Assembly: GCF_010015445.1 (NCBI RefSeq) | Contig: NC_053116.1 | Span: forward strand, 35,775,785 to 35,839,784 | Origin: Perca fluviatilis | Taxonomy: Eukaryota; Chordata; Actinopteri; Perciformes; Percidae | Length of the DNA stretch: 64,000 nucleotides | Direction of reading: 5' to 3' | Shown: piece by piece, positions 11,891-23,560 of the stretch | Layout: each line of letters opens with the position of its first letter | Position numbering within the stretch: position 1 is the stretch's first letter | Program-made: the position numbers and the translations under genes | The notes under the pieces: generated by a model | What the model was told of the DNA's origin: nothing | Database searches by the model: none | Seen by the model: the letters and a program-made list of their open reading frames with translations, nothing else

Positions 11891-13560
11891 ACTACAAAGT
11901 GAGGGTTACATACAGTATAAACCTACAAATTATCAATATGAAAAATATGAAAAGCCTATTATTTAAAACCTACGCAAAACATGAAAATAGAATCACACAT
12001 TTAAATACATGCTGCAATCTCTTTCTTTTTCCAATCATTCAGTTCCTCCCAGTGGAGAACCTCTTTATAATCAGTATACTTGTGTTTTCTAATGCACTAC
12101 ACAGTGTTGATTCAGAGTGAATGGCTATAGTACTCGGCCTGCTCCTGGCACTGCTGATAAGTAAAAATGTCTTGAAGGTTGCTTTGATAAAGCTAAAGGG
12201 CCAGCCTAGAGAATAGCCTTCCTCCCTTCCCGTGAAGGAATGCAGAAAATGTTTGCACAACCTCCTCCATGTTGCAACATTGGCAGGCAAAGATAGACAT
12301 TCATGATTTAAAGTCTGTGTTTTGCTGGGAGAAGGCGAGCTCTGGGCGTGCCTGTCCTAAAATAATCAAAGTTTTTATGGTGAAATTTATGGGGTTTAAT
12401 CATCCCATCATCTAAGACACGAACATTTCTTTTGGACAATCTTCTGGTATCAGTTATGTGCTTTTTTTTGTATAAATGTAGCCCGGCCGACACTGGATCT
12501 TTGACGCCAATGCTGATAACTTCTGTTATGATTTGACAAAATTCAATTAAATTGAATTGATGTGGATATTTGAGAGTTTCAAAGAAAATATCCGATAACA
12601 GTCAGTCAGACAGCACAGATGGCGGAGAGGGATGGGTGGATGGTAAGAAAAATAGGTCAGAAACTGACAGGTGTAAAAACAGAAATTAAATTAATCTGAC
12701 ATTCTGCTTAAACAATGTTTCGCTCTTACAAAATATCAATCACATTTAGTAGTCTATATGCACACACGTGCACCCATGGCAACCCTGAAACCACAAATCC
12801 CCCTCCACACACACACACACACACACCCACACACACAAAGCAAATCCCAATTTAACCCCTGGTTCTAATCCAGTAATTTGCAATAATATGTCCTGCATCA
12901 AGATTCAGATCCACAGTATCAGAAAGAAAGGAAACTACTCTGGAAACAACTGGATGTATAACCCACCACTGACTTTTTCAGAAGGTTTTGGAATTCAAAT
13001 TGGACAGAATGACTTTGTTAAGGTGGAGGTTTTTGGCACTGTTTCCTCTAGACCTGTAGTACTGTAGACACTCTGCTCGTGCTCATACACTATAAATTGG
13101 AACCCAAATAAATTCAACATATACAGTACAATCCCTCCGGCTTTTATAGGACAGCATAACATTATACATAGAGACTGTGTGAAGGTGATGTACAGTAGCA
13201 CACAGAGCTCTCAGTAGTCCTATGAAAAAGAAGTGCTATAAATGCACCCAGAGACAGGTCTCTAGGAAAGTGTTGCTGTTGCCCAGGATGGGCTCCAATA
13301 GGCACAGCACAGCCACTAAAAATAGTCCACAATGTTTAAATGTAGGTTAAAATGTGCTGTGTGCAGAGGATGCTGCTGTTGGTTTCAGGCCTACGTCTGC
13401 CATCTTGTGGGTGAAACGTTGCAATTGCAACGTGGAGCAGACAGCAGGTTCCTATCGTGTGGTACGATCCCTGTTGAGGAAGTGAGGGACATTTGATGCA
13501 CAAGCGCGCAAAGAATGTGTGCATGTTTGCATATTTACCTCCTCTGAAGTGTACTACTTG
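11891..13560. other. no gene; CA microsatellite inside
   Basis: Includes an interrupted (CA)n at 12806-12838. No conserved exon seen. Confidence 0.5.
12806..12838. repeat. (CA)n microsatellite
   Basis: About 33 bp of CA dinucleotides with one CCC interruption. Confidence 0.95.

Positions 13561-13561
<1 letters not shown>

Positions 13562-13601
<40 letters not shown>
13562..13601. repeat. (GT)n microsatellite
   Basis: About 40 bp perfect GT run just upstream of the candidate alternative exon. Confidence 0.97.
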
Positions 13602-13602
<1 letters not shown>

Positions 13603-13620
13603 TGTGGTGTGACAAGAAGA

Positions 13621-13869
13621 TGAAAAGCGGCAGCCTTAAGAGGGATGAAAGCAAATAAGAAGGCAGGGGAGGGGAAGAGAGAGCGACACAGAGACGCGAG
13701 CTAAGCTGTTTGTTGAGAGCAGGAGGAGGGGGAGGAAGGCAGGATGAGGAGAGGAGTAGCGATGGAGGTGCAGGAGTCCACCATGAGATCCAGGGTGTGA
13801 AGGCGAGCCAGCGTTACCATTCAGCAGGAGGGATGCTGCTCACGTTGCTTTTCTACCTTCGCGTCAAAG
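13621..13869 (+). other. candidate alternative first exon of prkcz
   Basis: GA-rich, relatively CpG-containing sequence follows a GT microsatellite. An ATG at 13833 (context GGAGGGATGC) opens MLLTLLFYLRVK and reaches AAAG|GTAGGG, a usable donor, at 13870 in phase 1. That is the phase needed to join the exon at 28170, making [10 protein letters not shown] short ATG-started upstream frame (13744-13800) ends before it. If used, the product would lack PB1 but keep the pseudosubstrate and C1. Only phase, ATG and donor support this; promoter activity is inference, and a chance donor in intron is the alternative. Confidence 0.3.
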
Positions 13870-14037
13870 GTAGGGCATCTGATCTGGGGTCAGGGTCTGT
13901 CTCTGGGATTTGAACGTTAGGTCACCTGAGGTCTGCGCAGACAGCCAGAGAGCATGGCGGGCTCACTAGAAAGGTTGCCCCGGGAACAGAGTTGAGTTGA
14001 GGTGAACTGGTTAAAGCCAAAGGCTGATGCATGATAT

Positions 14038-14585
14038 GAGGAAACGATATGCGATATGCGATAACGTTGCTGAATATCGCGATAACGATATTACTAGTGT
14101 TCTGCTAAAATACAACAAATAGCTTGTTGAATTTAAAACAAATGAAAGGAAATAATTTCCAACATTCTTTTATTGAACAATCTGAACATTGTAAAAGGCA
14201 CCACTAAAAAAAGAATGAGTTACATTTTAAAGTGCAGTTTTCTACTGATATGTTCGTTCAACTAACACAAAAAATGTAATGAGTGTCTTTGATATGTTGC
14301 AGCCTTTAGCGATGTGTTTATTGCACCAGTTGATATTGCGCTAACGATAAAATGTGTGCATCCCATGGATAAAATGCCGTCAGAGCATGAGCTAGTTCCA
14401 TTTTTAGCAAGGTCAGTTAGACTTAAACAAAGTGTCTTTCATCCTCACAGCAGCAGCTGCATCCAAATTGAATATCTCCTGATTTTCTCGCTGGGGGCAT
14501 GTGAGGCTCTCCTCTGTCAGCTGCATACTGTCAGCCCTGGCAACTTGTGCCACTTGGTTCTTCTCAGTACCACAGGAGCTGCTGA
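14038..14585. repeat. hAT-like repeat fragment with CGATAT motifs
   Basis: GATATGCGATATGCGATAAC at the left end and GATATTGCGCTAACGATAAA in the middle resemble fish hAT-type elements. The right boundary is uncertain. Frames within are not conserved. Confidence 0.45.
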
Positions 14586-14840
14586 GCTGTGTCCATGTTG
14601 TCTCGCGTTGCCAGACCTTCCTCCACAGCGCTGCGGAGGAGGGTCTGGCTAGTCCACACAACATTCTGGGATGGGAGAAAAAACATCCTCTGGTTTATTG
14701 GCATTACTTTAAACCCAATCACAATCGTTTTGGGCGGCGGAGCAACGATGCCGCTGCAAAATAGCCTCGGGAAGGATTGGACAGATAGTCTAGCTAGCTG
14801 TCTGGACTTACCCTGCAGAGATCTGAGGAGCAGTTAACCA
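14586..14840 (+). repeat. dispersed DNA-element repeat D, copy 2
   Basis: Opposite orientation to 10500-10703: TTGCCAGACCTTCCTCC, AACATTCTGGGATGGGAG, CTCTGGTTTATTGGCATT, CAATCACAAT and GCAAAATAGCCTCGG all have counterparts there. Confidence 0.7.
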
Positions 14841-14845
14841 TAGTC

Positions 14846-15617
14846 TAGGGTTGGGCGATGTCCCCTAAATTGGCATTTGACGATGTTTACAGTAAACATG
14901 GCAATAGACGATGATGATATCATCGTCGGGGGACTGACTATATCTCATAACTCTTTACATAAATAATTTTTTTCTACTACTATAGGCTAACAGTTAACAT
15001 AGAAATGATTAGACATACATTTAAATGCCCTCTGTAAATGCTGCCCTGCTGGTAGGGGCAGTTTTTTACAACTTGACCTACTTTCACTTAACTACGGTGC
15101 GCAGTAACGTCAATCAGATGTCCGTGATCTGCGTAACGACAGTACAGTGGGACTTTTGCCTTCAACAGAGCGACCGTAATAACCTAATATACCATCATTA
15201 CTGATATTAAACTACATTCTTAGTTATGTTTGCACGGAACAACAGATGCGCAATATTAGCTCACACATAAAATAGCACCCTCTTAAATTAGCCTACTGTT
15301 GCTAATGTACATTCATAAATCCTGCATAACATCGTCCCGTACCTACAGGACATCAGACTTACGTATTGATGCACGCACAGAGTAGTGTCCACAAACTTAG
15401 TCCAATGGGGAGAAAGGAAAGTGTGATAGCGTTCCACGTTAACGTTTTTTTCTCTCTCGCTCGAGAGCGCTGTGTCCATCGATACTATAAGGTAGAGCGA
15501 GCTACAACTGACAGGGAGAGAGAGAGCAAATGTATCACTACAGTCATTCCAGTCTGCTCAAACGATGGTCTTTTTCACAAATCGGTTGCACGTAAGGGGG
15601 AAAAAAGTAGCTTCCAC
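14846..15617. repeat. probable hAT-like repeat (GGTTGGGCGATGT end)
   Basis: Starts GGGTTGGGCGATGTCCCC, the usual opening of fish hAT-type repeats, with GACGATGATGATATCATCG inside. The right end cannot be fixed, and CGATGATATCG sequence around 15780-15870 may be its continuation. Confidence 0.45.
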
Positions 15618-15712
15618 TTAAGGGGCCCTATCTTGCACCCTGCGCAGTGCAAAGCCCGACGCAAGTGTCTTTGCTATTTCTCGTCCAGCGCCCGTGACTA
15701 GGATATTAGTGT
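15618..15712 (+). repeat. fragment of GGGGCCCTAT repeat
   Basis: AGGGGCCCTATCTTGCACCC then GCGCAGTGCAAAGCCCGACG resembles the start of the repeat also seen at 44416-44512 (GGGCCCTATTTTAACG). Confidence 0.5.
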
Positions 15713-15959
15713 GTGTCTGACAGGGTGGGGGGCGTGGCATCACGATGGTGGCTCTCCATCGGGATGTCGGCCAGCCATCACGATGGACGATGATATCGAA
15801 AATTAGGGAAATCTGGCGGTATTTGAACAATCTCGGAAATGAAACGTCGTCGATATGGACTACTCTAACGGTGATGGTGATAGAGAGTGACCATTTCTCA
15901 TTAAAACAAAATTCCCACGAACATGAATACAACATGCCCCCAAATGAAGCAAAAACCAT

Positions 15960-18241
15960 GGAGTATTAATCATCCCAGTACTCATAATGAAGTGATTAGT
16001 CTTCAGTCAGTGGTTTATTGTCTCTCCATGAGTGATTTTCTATCTTAACTTCAAATGTTGTCCTCTACTCTTTGTTAGTTCACAGATAAAAGGGTTCAGC
16101 ATCCACTTTTATCGGTAAACAGAAATATAAAATACATCATAGTAGAGACATTGTGGTGTGCTGGTCAGAAGGAATGTGACGGGGTCCAGTATCCAAACGC
16201 TACAATGAAAACAAGTTAGCATTTTACCCGTCTGTATCAGTTGAAATTGGCCTTGATGCTGACTTTAGAGAAAGAAATTATTCCATACGCGGCCAAGCTC
16301 GTTACTGTACAGTTTGTGTTCTCATCCACACCTCGGCTTTCAGTGGTCTGACATGGATGCGGGGGCAACACGTTGATATATCTGTTGCCATGGTGTCACC
16401 TAGAGCGGCTGACTCATCATGTGACACTGACTTGTGTACAGTCCCAGGGATCCCACACACTCTCATTGTATGAACCCCTACGGCCCTTTTTAAGGCTTTA
16501 CATAACTCCCGAATCCGGCTCAAATTATAGTGATCCCAACTTTGAAATTGGATGTCTTTTATAATTTCTTGCACTTCCCAATGTCCGTTCTCTCCCTCTT
16601 TATCTGGAACACGCTGATTAAAAGGACAATTGAATAAGCGCTTTAATTAGAAGTCAAATTAAGAAAGTTAGTCATGCCATTATTGAGCATCCCCTATCAC
16701 AGAGGTCGGATTGTGTCTAAAAATGCCGCAGGGCTGTTTCATTGATCCCTCTCAGCTTCTTTGAAAGTCTCCTGAAAATAACCTGGCACTTTGCAAAAGT
16801 CGACAAGTTCCATAAACTCTTGATAGGAACATGGGTAGACCCCTCTATTGACCAATAATTTCAGTCATGATTTGCATTGATTCTTAAGGAACTCACTGAA
16901 ACAAAAACATGTTATTCCCAGCCTTGAAGCCCTGTGCCTTCTTTTTTCTTTTTTTGAAGGGTATTTCAAGGAGGGGGCGGGTGTTGTTGGTAGCAACTTG
17001 TATGCTGCTACTTTCCTGCGAGTGAGAGGAACAATGTCTGGAAATGAGTCAAGCCCTCGTAAATGTCCTGCCCTAGAAAGATTTGGTAGTACCACCCTGT
17101 CCTGCTTCGATACGACTGCCCACATAAGCCACAGTACAACACCAGCAGGCCGTCTACTCCTCTTTATACCTTCCACGGACAATATGGCAGGACTGTGTGC
17201 GTTGGCCTTTGCATCCGGAGGTACAGTATTGTGTTTTGATTCATCCTCTTGAGAAACCGTACGGCATGTCTGCCGTGGCTCTGTCACTCTGCGTCTCTCT
17301 CTTACTCTCATTCCGGTACCTTGGCAGAAAAATGGGGCATTGCAACACTCATCGTTCTCCAGAGGGAGTTGTTGTAATAGGTCAGCTCTTTGAAGGCCTG
17401 CTAGTCAAGGGCAAGTGGTGGTGTTGCAAACACTTGTCCGAGGCAGCGATGTTTCTGGTTCGCATCGCTTTCAGGCCGGGAGGACGATCCTAGCAAGTTG
17501 TAAACACAAACTGATCTGAACCCCGGATGCAGAAATTGTTTGTTTTTATTTTATGCAGTAAGCAATAACTGCTATAACCAGAGGGGGATCCAAGAGGGTG
17601 TGCTTATCTGTATTGGGATGGATAATCTGATTGTTCCGGGCAAAACATGAAACAATAGATGAGGCTGGAAAATCTCACTGGTATATTTATCTCTAGCCGT
17701 GGTTGACATTGACTGGTTTTTTTGGGTCAGTATTGTGACAATATTTAAACAACAACAACAACAAACACTTGGGGTTAGACAAGTCACAGTTAATTTGAAT
17801 CGCGGAGGCATGTGAAAATCACCAAACTTGTTTATTTCTGTTGTCATTTTCTGTTTAAAGACATAAAGGTTGAACACAGTGGTTTGACCCATCTGACCTT
17901 TCTGCTGTGCTTATTTTCTGTCCTGTGTTGCTTTGCTAGCGTCTTTGAAAAAAAAAAATATCTAGTGTTACAAACAGCAACATGTCACAGCCGGTTGGAC
18001 TGACTGCTAGTTTGGGTGGTGTCACTTTCTGCAGTCTGTGGCTCAACAGGTACATTAGGTCTCCAACCTAACATTAGTGAAAGTGTTGACATATGAACGC
18101 ACCAAACATGATTTTTGGATGAATGAGATGAGAGTATATCCAGCTGTTCCTCGTCCCAGTGTGCTCAGCGCCGCTAAATTGTATGTACGGGACGCAGAAG
18201 TTTCCTACCCGGAAGTTATTGTAAGCAAACATTGTGATTGG
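15960..18241. other. no recognised feature
   Basis: Non-coding. Several frames of 60-150 codons occur on both strands, none with a family resemblance or supporting splice sites. Confidence 0.45.
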
Positions 18242-18288
18242 GTCTGCAGTAGGGGTGTGACGAGACACCCAGCTCACGAGACAAGATT

Positions 18289-19803
18289 TTAAAGGTCCCA
18301 TGGCATGAACATTTTACTTTATGAGGTTTTTTAACATTAATATGTGTTCCCCCAGCCTGCCTATGGTCCCCCAGTGGCTAGAAATGGTGATAGGTGTAAA
18401 CCGAGCCCTGGGTATCCTGCTCTGCCTTGAGAAAATGAAAGCTCAGATGAGCTGTTCTGGAATCTTCTCCTTATGAGGTCATAAGGAGCCAGGTTACCTC
18501 CCCTTTCTCTGCTTTGCCCGCCCAGAGAATTTGGCCCACCCATGAGAGAGAGAGAGACATCATGGCTTTCAAACGAGCAAAGTGGCAGTTGGTCAAGGCC
18601 ACACCCCACCCTCCCCACGCCCCCCCTCTCTCCTCCTCAATAGCTACAGACACAGAAATGGGACATCCTAAGGAAAGCTCATTGTGGGACTGGCTCTAGT
18701 GGCTGTAATTCTGCACCAAGGCTGAATTTCGGGAAAGAGACTTCAGATACATTATCAGGGGACCACTAAGGTCTATATAAAAGAGACTTCAGATACAGTA
18801 TTAGGGGACCACTAAGGTCATAAAAGAGACTTCAGATACAGTATTAGGGACCACAGGCCTATATAAAGAGACTTCAGTACAGTATTAGGCACAAGGCCTT
18901 TAAAGAACTTCAGATCCAGTATTAGGGGACCACTAAGGCCTATATAAAGAGACTTCAGATACAGTATTAGGGACCACTAAGGCCTATATAAAGGACTTCA
19001 GTACAGTATTAGGGGACCACTAAGTCTATATAAAGAGACTTCAGATACAGTATTAGGGGACCACTAAGGCCTATATAAAAGAGACTTCAGATACAGTATT
19101 AGGGGACCACTAAGGTCTATATAAAAGAGACTTCAGATACAGTATTAGAGGACCACTAAGGTCTATATAAAGAGACTTCAGATACAGTATTAGGGGACCA
19201 CTAAGGTCTATATAAAAGAGACTTCAGATACAGTATTAGGGACCACTAAGGTCTATATAAAAGAGACTTCAGATACAGTATTAGGGGACCACTAAGGTCT
19301 ATATAAAAGAGACTTCAGATACAGTATTAGGGGACCACTAAGGTTTATATAAAAGAGACTTCAGATACAGTATTACGGGGACCACTAAGGTCTATATAAA
19401 AGAGACTTCAGATACAGTATTAGGGTACTACTAAGGCCTATATAAAAGAGACTTCAGATACAGTATTAGGGGACCACTAAGGTCTATATAAAAGAGACTT
19501 CAGATACAGTATTAGGGGACCACTAAGGTCTATATAAAAGAGAACTTCAGATACAGTATTAGGGGACCACTAAGGCCTATATAAAAGAGACTTCAGATAC
19601 AGTATTAGGGGACCACTAAGGTCTATATAAAAGAGACTTCAGATACAGTATTAGGGGACCACTAAGGCCTATATAAAAGAGACTTCAGATACAGTATTAG
19701 GGTACTACTAAGGCCTATATAAAAGAGACTTCAGATACAGTATTAGGGGACCACTAAGGCCTATATAAAGCATCCAAAGAGCACCATGTCATGGGACCTT
19801 TAA
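18289..19803 (+). mobile_element. TTAA-flanked MITE family E, copy 1, with 46-bp array
   Basis: TTAA at 18289-18292 and 19800-19803, with inverted ends AGGTCCCATGGCATG and CATGTCATGGGACCT. A unique left part (18293-18734, CCCCAGCCTGCCTATGG onward) is followed by the tandem array and a short right end. Same architecture at 49359-50626 and, reversed, at 53182-53758. Confidence 0.9.
18735..19771 (+). repeat. 46-bp minisatellite, about 23 units
   Basis: Unit runs AGACTTCAGATACAGTATTA / GGGGACCACTAAGGTCTATA / TAAAAG. Units 8-23 are nearly identical; units 2-7 (18780-19030) carry many one-to-few-base losses. Each unit contains CTATATAAAAG, a TATA-box match. C/T at the AAGGCCTAT / AAGGTCTAT position marks two unit variants. 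Confidence 0.95.
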
Positions 19804-20414
19804 CACTATTTTACAGAAAATTACAATGAAGAAATAAGACATGAAAAGAAAAAAATGAAAACCGAGCACTGAAAGGTTTTGCCACAAACTCCGATAACTG
19901 GCTTGTCTCCTGTATAACTAACAGTTACACTGTTACTTATTCCATGTGTATGGTGGAGAGATAGTCTCAGAGAACCAAGGTTACAACATAACAGCGTTAT
20001 ACAACATAAATAGCGTTTTCTGGCAGTAGTTCAAGACCAAATGTTTTGTACTTACATTTGTCATTGTACAGTAGACAGAGAGAAATAAAGCTTATTTTAC
20101 TACTGTTTCACATTGATTACGTTCTAAAGCACAAATACATTACTCAACAGATGATTTTTGTGAAGACAGATGCGGTTTTCTCCTCCTCTGCATTTTATTA
20201 ATTGCAGCAATAAACAAGGAAGTAGGCTACTCTAGTATCAATTAATGCCCATTATAGGATGAACGGAGAACATTTCTGTTTGTTTATTATCATTAAAAGT
20301 AAAGTTGGGTTTTGCTGTCCGCTTCCCCACCCATTTTAACAGAGAAAGAGAGTTGTGTACGCGAGACAGCGCCACAGTGAACTGCACGCTGCGGACGCAT
20401 GTGTCTCGGCCACG

Positions 20415-20495
20415 AGAGAGAGAGGGAGAGAGAGAGAGGAGAGAGAGAGAGGGAGAGAGACACAGAGAGAAAGAGGGAGAGAGAGAGGGAGAGGG
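20415..20495. repeat. GA-rich simple sequence
   Basis: Imperfect (GA)n with CACAGA and GGGAGA interruptions; source of spurious Arg/Glu-rich frames. Confidence 0.9.
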
Positions 20496-20739
20496 AGTTC
20501 TAACGCTGGGTTTTACAGGAAGCTTTTTTCTTCCGCTATCGCTCTGCAAAAGTAAACTCTGAGTCAACTTTGGGGAACGGGCGGGGGATCTTTTATGCTA
20601 ATTTCAAGGCTGCTGCTCTGCACTCGTGTACTGATATCGCGAGACACTTTTTACCTTGACGAGAAATCTCGCAAGATCTCGTGGGGACGAGATCTCGTCA
20701 CACCTCTAGTCTGTAGTGTTTTCCCTCGGTTTGTGGAAG

Positions 20740-21760
20740 ACTTAAGGCCTCCTTACAGTCGCCGTTCCCGACCTGTCGGGGGGTTATGCAATACATCCTC
20801 AAGACAATGTTACGTTTAAAAAATAAAATAAAAATAAATGCAATTTCCTCCTTTTGTGTCTTTGTGGGTTTTTGTAGTCGTAGTTTTTGGACAGTTTGTT
20901 GTCCTTTGGGGTTGTTTTGTCTCTCTGTGGTCATTTGGCGTCTCTCTGGAGTCGGTTTGTGTCCCTTTGTGGTAGTTTTGCATCTCTTTTTCACATCATT
21001 TTGGACTGTTATTATCACCATATCTGTGTCTAAAACATTGGAAAAGATAGGGCAGACAATAAATGAATAACACTCAAAACGCTAAAAGACAAAACTTGCT
21101 AAAGAAGTCCAACTACAATCATTAGATCTGAGAAAAGTCTTTTAAGCCCGAGACACACCAAGCCGATAATCGGCCATCGGACAGTCTGGCGAGGTCAGCG
21201 ACTCGAGTCTGTTCGGTGTGTCCCGTGCCGATTTGACATGTATAATCGGCGGGGCGGTCACTGCCGGCAGTCAGACTCAAATGACCCATCTGATTGGTGG
21301 AGCGCTAACCCAGAAACGGGGAGCGGAATGAGCGTGACTAGAGTCTCTCAAAATCTGACAAAAATCTTGTAAACTGACGATCTGAAATGAAGACAGATTC
21401 AGCAACTGCACGGCCTATTTCTTGCTTAAAATGTTTTCAGAAACACATTTCGGTGAACTATTTTAGTACAATATGAGATTGTATTCTGAACGAGCCGGCA
21501 TGACAGTCTGTCTTCGAATTTCCGGAGAAACCAGACCGTCTCGTCTCTCCGGTGTGTTCTGTGGCACTTTTTTGACCAACTGGGGGAGACCGATCAGTCC
21601 AACTGCCTTTTCTGCCGAGGGTCGGCCGTCTGGTCGGTGTGTCTGGGCCTTTAGTCACATTCATTTGGCTTACAGTCGGTGGTGCCCAAAACGGCTCAGG
21701 TGCTGCACCTAAACCTTATAGTGGCGGGGAACACCCTGATGATGAGTCACAGCGGGAAAG
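20740..21760 (+). repeat. repeat F, copy 1 (split by TIR element)
   Basis: ACCATATCTGTGTCTAAAAC, GAGAAAAGTC and GGTGCTGCACC..AAACCTTATA blocks match 60890-61120. The element at 21142-21654 interrupts it. Low-complexity GTCTCTTTG repeats lie at 20850-20990. Confidence 0.6.
21142..21654. mobile_element. TIR element with TTAA/TTAG flanks
   Basis: Left TTAA then GCCCGAGACACACCAAGCCGA; right end TCGGTGTGTCTGGGCCT then TTAG. The ends are imperfect inverted repeats around GACACACC. The paralogous copy of the host repeat at 60998-61060 lacks this insert. Confidence 0.7.
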
Positions 21761-22604
21761 CAGGAAGTGACTTTGAAGAGAAATTACCGGTAATCATGAA
21801 ATCACTCTTGGTTCATTTGTGCTCGTATTTCTAACTGTTCTAATTTAACACTACTGCACTCTCCTGCATGCCCTTTGCTGTTACTTCACTACAGCAGCAC
21901 TCTTCCTCACTTGTGTGTGAATTCACCAAACTCATCTAAAGATGTGCTCCCGGTACACCCGAGGCTGTGAGTGCAGTCGGGCTGTTTTTGTATTTTCAAA
22001 CTCGGTTTGTTCTTTGAAGTTACACTTTTTTTTTACCGTAAATGTGAAGCCTTCTTTAGCTCAAGCTTCAAAGAATGCACATTGGCCTGCAGAAATTCAT
22101 TGACATCAGTCTAAATCTGAATATTGAATTATTCAGTATACTTTACTTTCAATGGAAGACCCCAGCTTCTGCATTAACATTTTTATTCATCAAAACACAG
22201 AATTTCACAGCATGTGACCAGTAAAAGATGTTTGATTTTTAATAATCCTCCCTATGTAAAATGTATCCTGTTTTTCACTACCCTTACTAATAGAGATCCA
22301 ATAGAGAATTTCTTTTCTCCATAGAGACTAGATCTAAATGGGATCAAAGTAGCCGTAGCTCATCGAATCGACCCAGGGTCAATCCGGTCTACTTTACACA
22401 GCAGCACTAGTAGCAGGAGCTGATGATCCACCAATTAATAAATCGCCGCAGTCCAAAAGAGTAGCGATACATGTCACGTTTCCTGCCCTTCACATGGGTA
22501 TTTTACATCCAGCATTGACACGCGGGACACAAGAGCTGTAGCAGTAAAGCAGGACAACACAAAGCCCGATTAGACTCAATATAACTTGGACCCGGCCAGA
22601 CAAA

Positions 22605-22803
22605 GATTTTTTTCTTTTTTATTGTTTTTTGGGCTTTTCCACCTTTTAATTGACAGGACAGCTAGGTGAGAAAGGGGAGCGAGAGGGGAAGACATGCAGG
22701 AAATCGTCACAGGTCGGACTCGAACCCTGGACCTCTGCGTCGAGGCATAAGCCTCTCAGTATATGTGAGCCTGCTCTACCCACTGAGCCAACTCGGCCAC
22801 CTT
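22605..22803 (-). mobile_element. tRNA-derived SINE, copy 3
   Basis: Minus-strand head GGTAGAGCAGGCTCACATA and B-box-like GGTTCGAGTCC, with ACATGCAGGAAATCGTCACA in plus orientation. The adjacent 22798-22860 is also shared with the SINE at 31704-31902. Confidence 0.85.
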
Positions 22804-23389
22804 TTAATTAATTCTTAAAGCCTTTGCAATCTAGTTTCAAAATAAAGCTTAGCTTAGCTTAAACATACCCCCCTTCACAAATTCAAAAACCCATTCAAAT
22901 CCTGACACCTGCCCTAGGAACAGTCATAACCTTTTTTTTTATATATATATTTTTTTTTATAGATATGAGGTGTCTAGGTAAGAGAACACTGGATTTTCTG
23001 TGGACAAATAATTTCTATTGGAATGAAAACAAAAGACAGGGACCGAGAGAAAATGTGTAGTAAAGTGACGATAGATGTAATTATGTCATTCCAAAAAGTG
23101 GATATAGAGTTTAGTCACTCTTTGTGTTTGCTACATCATGGCTCCTCGAGGTGGCGCTCAACACATGAATGAGGGAAACTTGAACACAAGTTAACGAGGC
23201 AAAGAGGAAGAGGTTTTTAACGGGATGCCTCTTCCACGTTTAAGTCAAAGTCTGGACCCATAGTTGCTCTATAGTTGTGTCATTTTAATTTACAGACTGA
23301 AAAAAAAGTTGTGCTGCAGAATTGTGCTGTTTTCCAACTGTTTGGACTCTGCAGTGAATAAAGCGAGAAAAACTCTACTACTCACGGAC

Positions 23390-23560
23390 ATTTTGTATTC
23401 ATATTCAGACCGATATCGTGATGTATCATCATAGGATTGTCTAGCAATTTATTGCTCATCGCAGAATTGCTGTATCGTGATATTATCAGTATTGTGAGCC
23501 ATGTATCGTGTATAGTATCTCGAGTATCTCCTGTGATTCCCATCCCTAGCCAAGATAATT
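23390..23560. repeat. hAT-like fragment with TATCGTGAT motifs
   Basis: GACCGATATCGTGATGTATC, GCTGTATCGTGATATTATC and the end GATTCCCATCCCTAG fit the right half of a fish hAT-type repeat; left end not found. Confidence 0.5.

Larger units (their letters stand above)
18250..20708 (+). mobile_element. hAT-like element hosting a nested TTAA element
   Basis: Ends TAGGGGTGTGACGAGA and (reverse) TAGAGGTGTGACGAGA form inverted repeats. Flanks GTCTGCAG (18242-18249) and GTCTGTAG (20709-20716) match 7 of 8, the hAT target size. Without the 1.5-kb insertion at 18289-19803 it is about 950 bp with no transposase. GA-rich tract at 20415-20495. Confidence 0.85.

Noticed and set aside
18735..19771. CRISPR array
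   Set aside because: Units are contiguous 46-bp tandem copies without unique spacers, in a vertebrate genome, inside a MITE.
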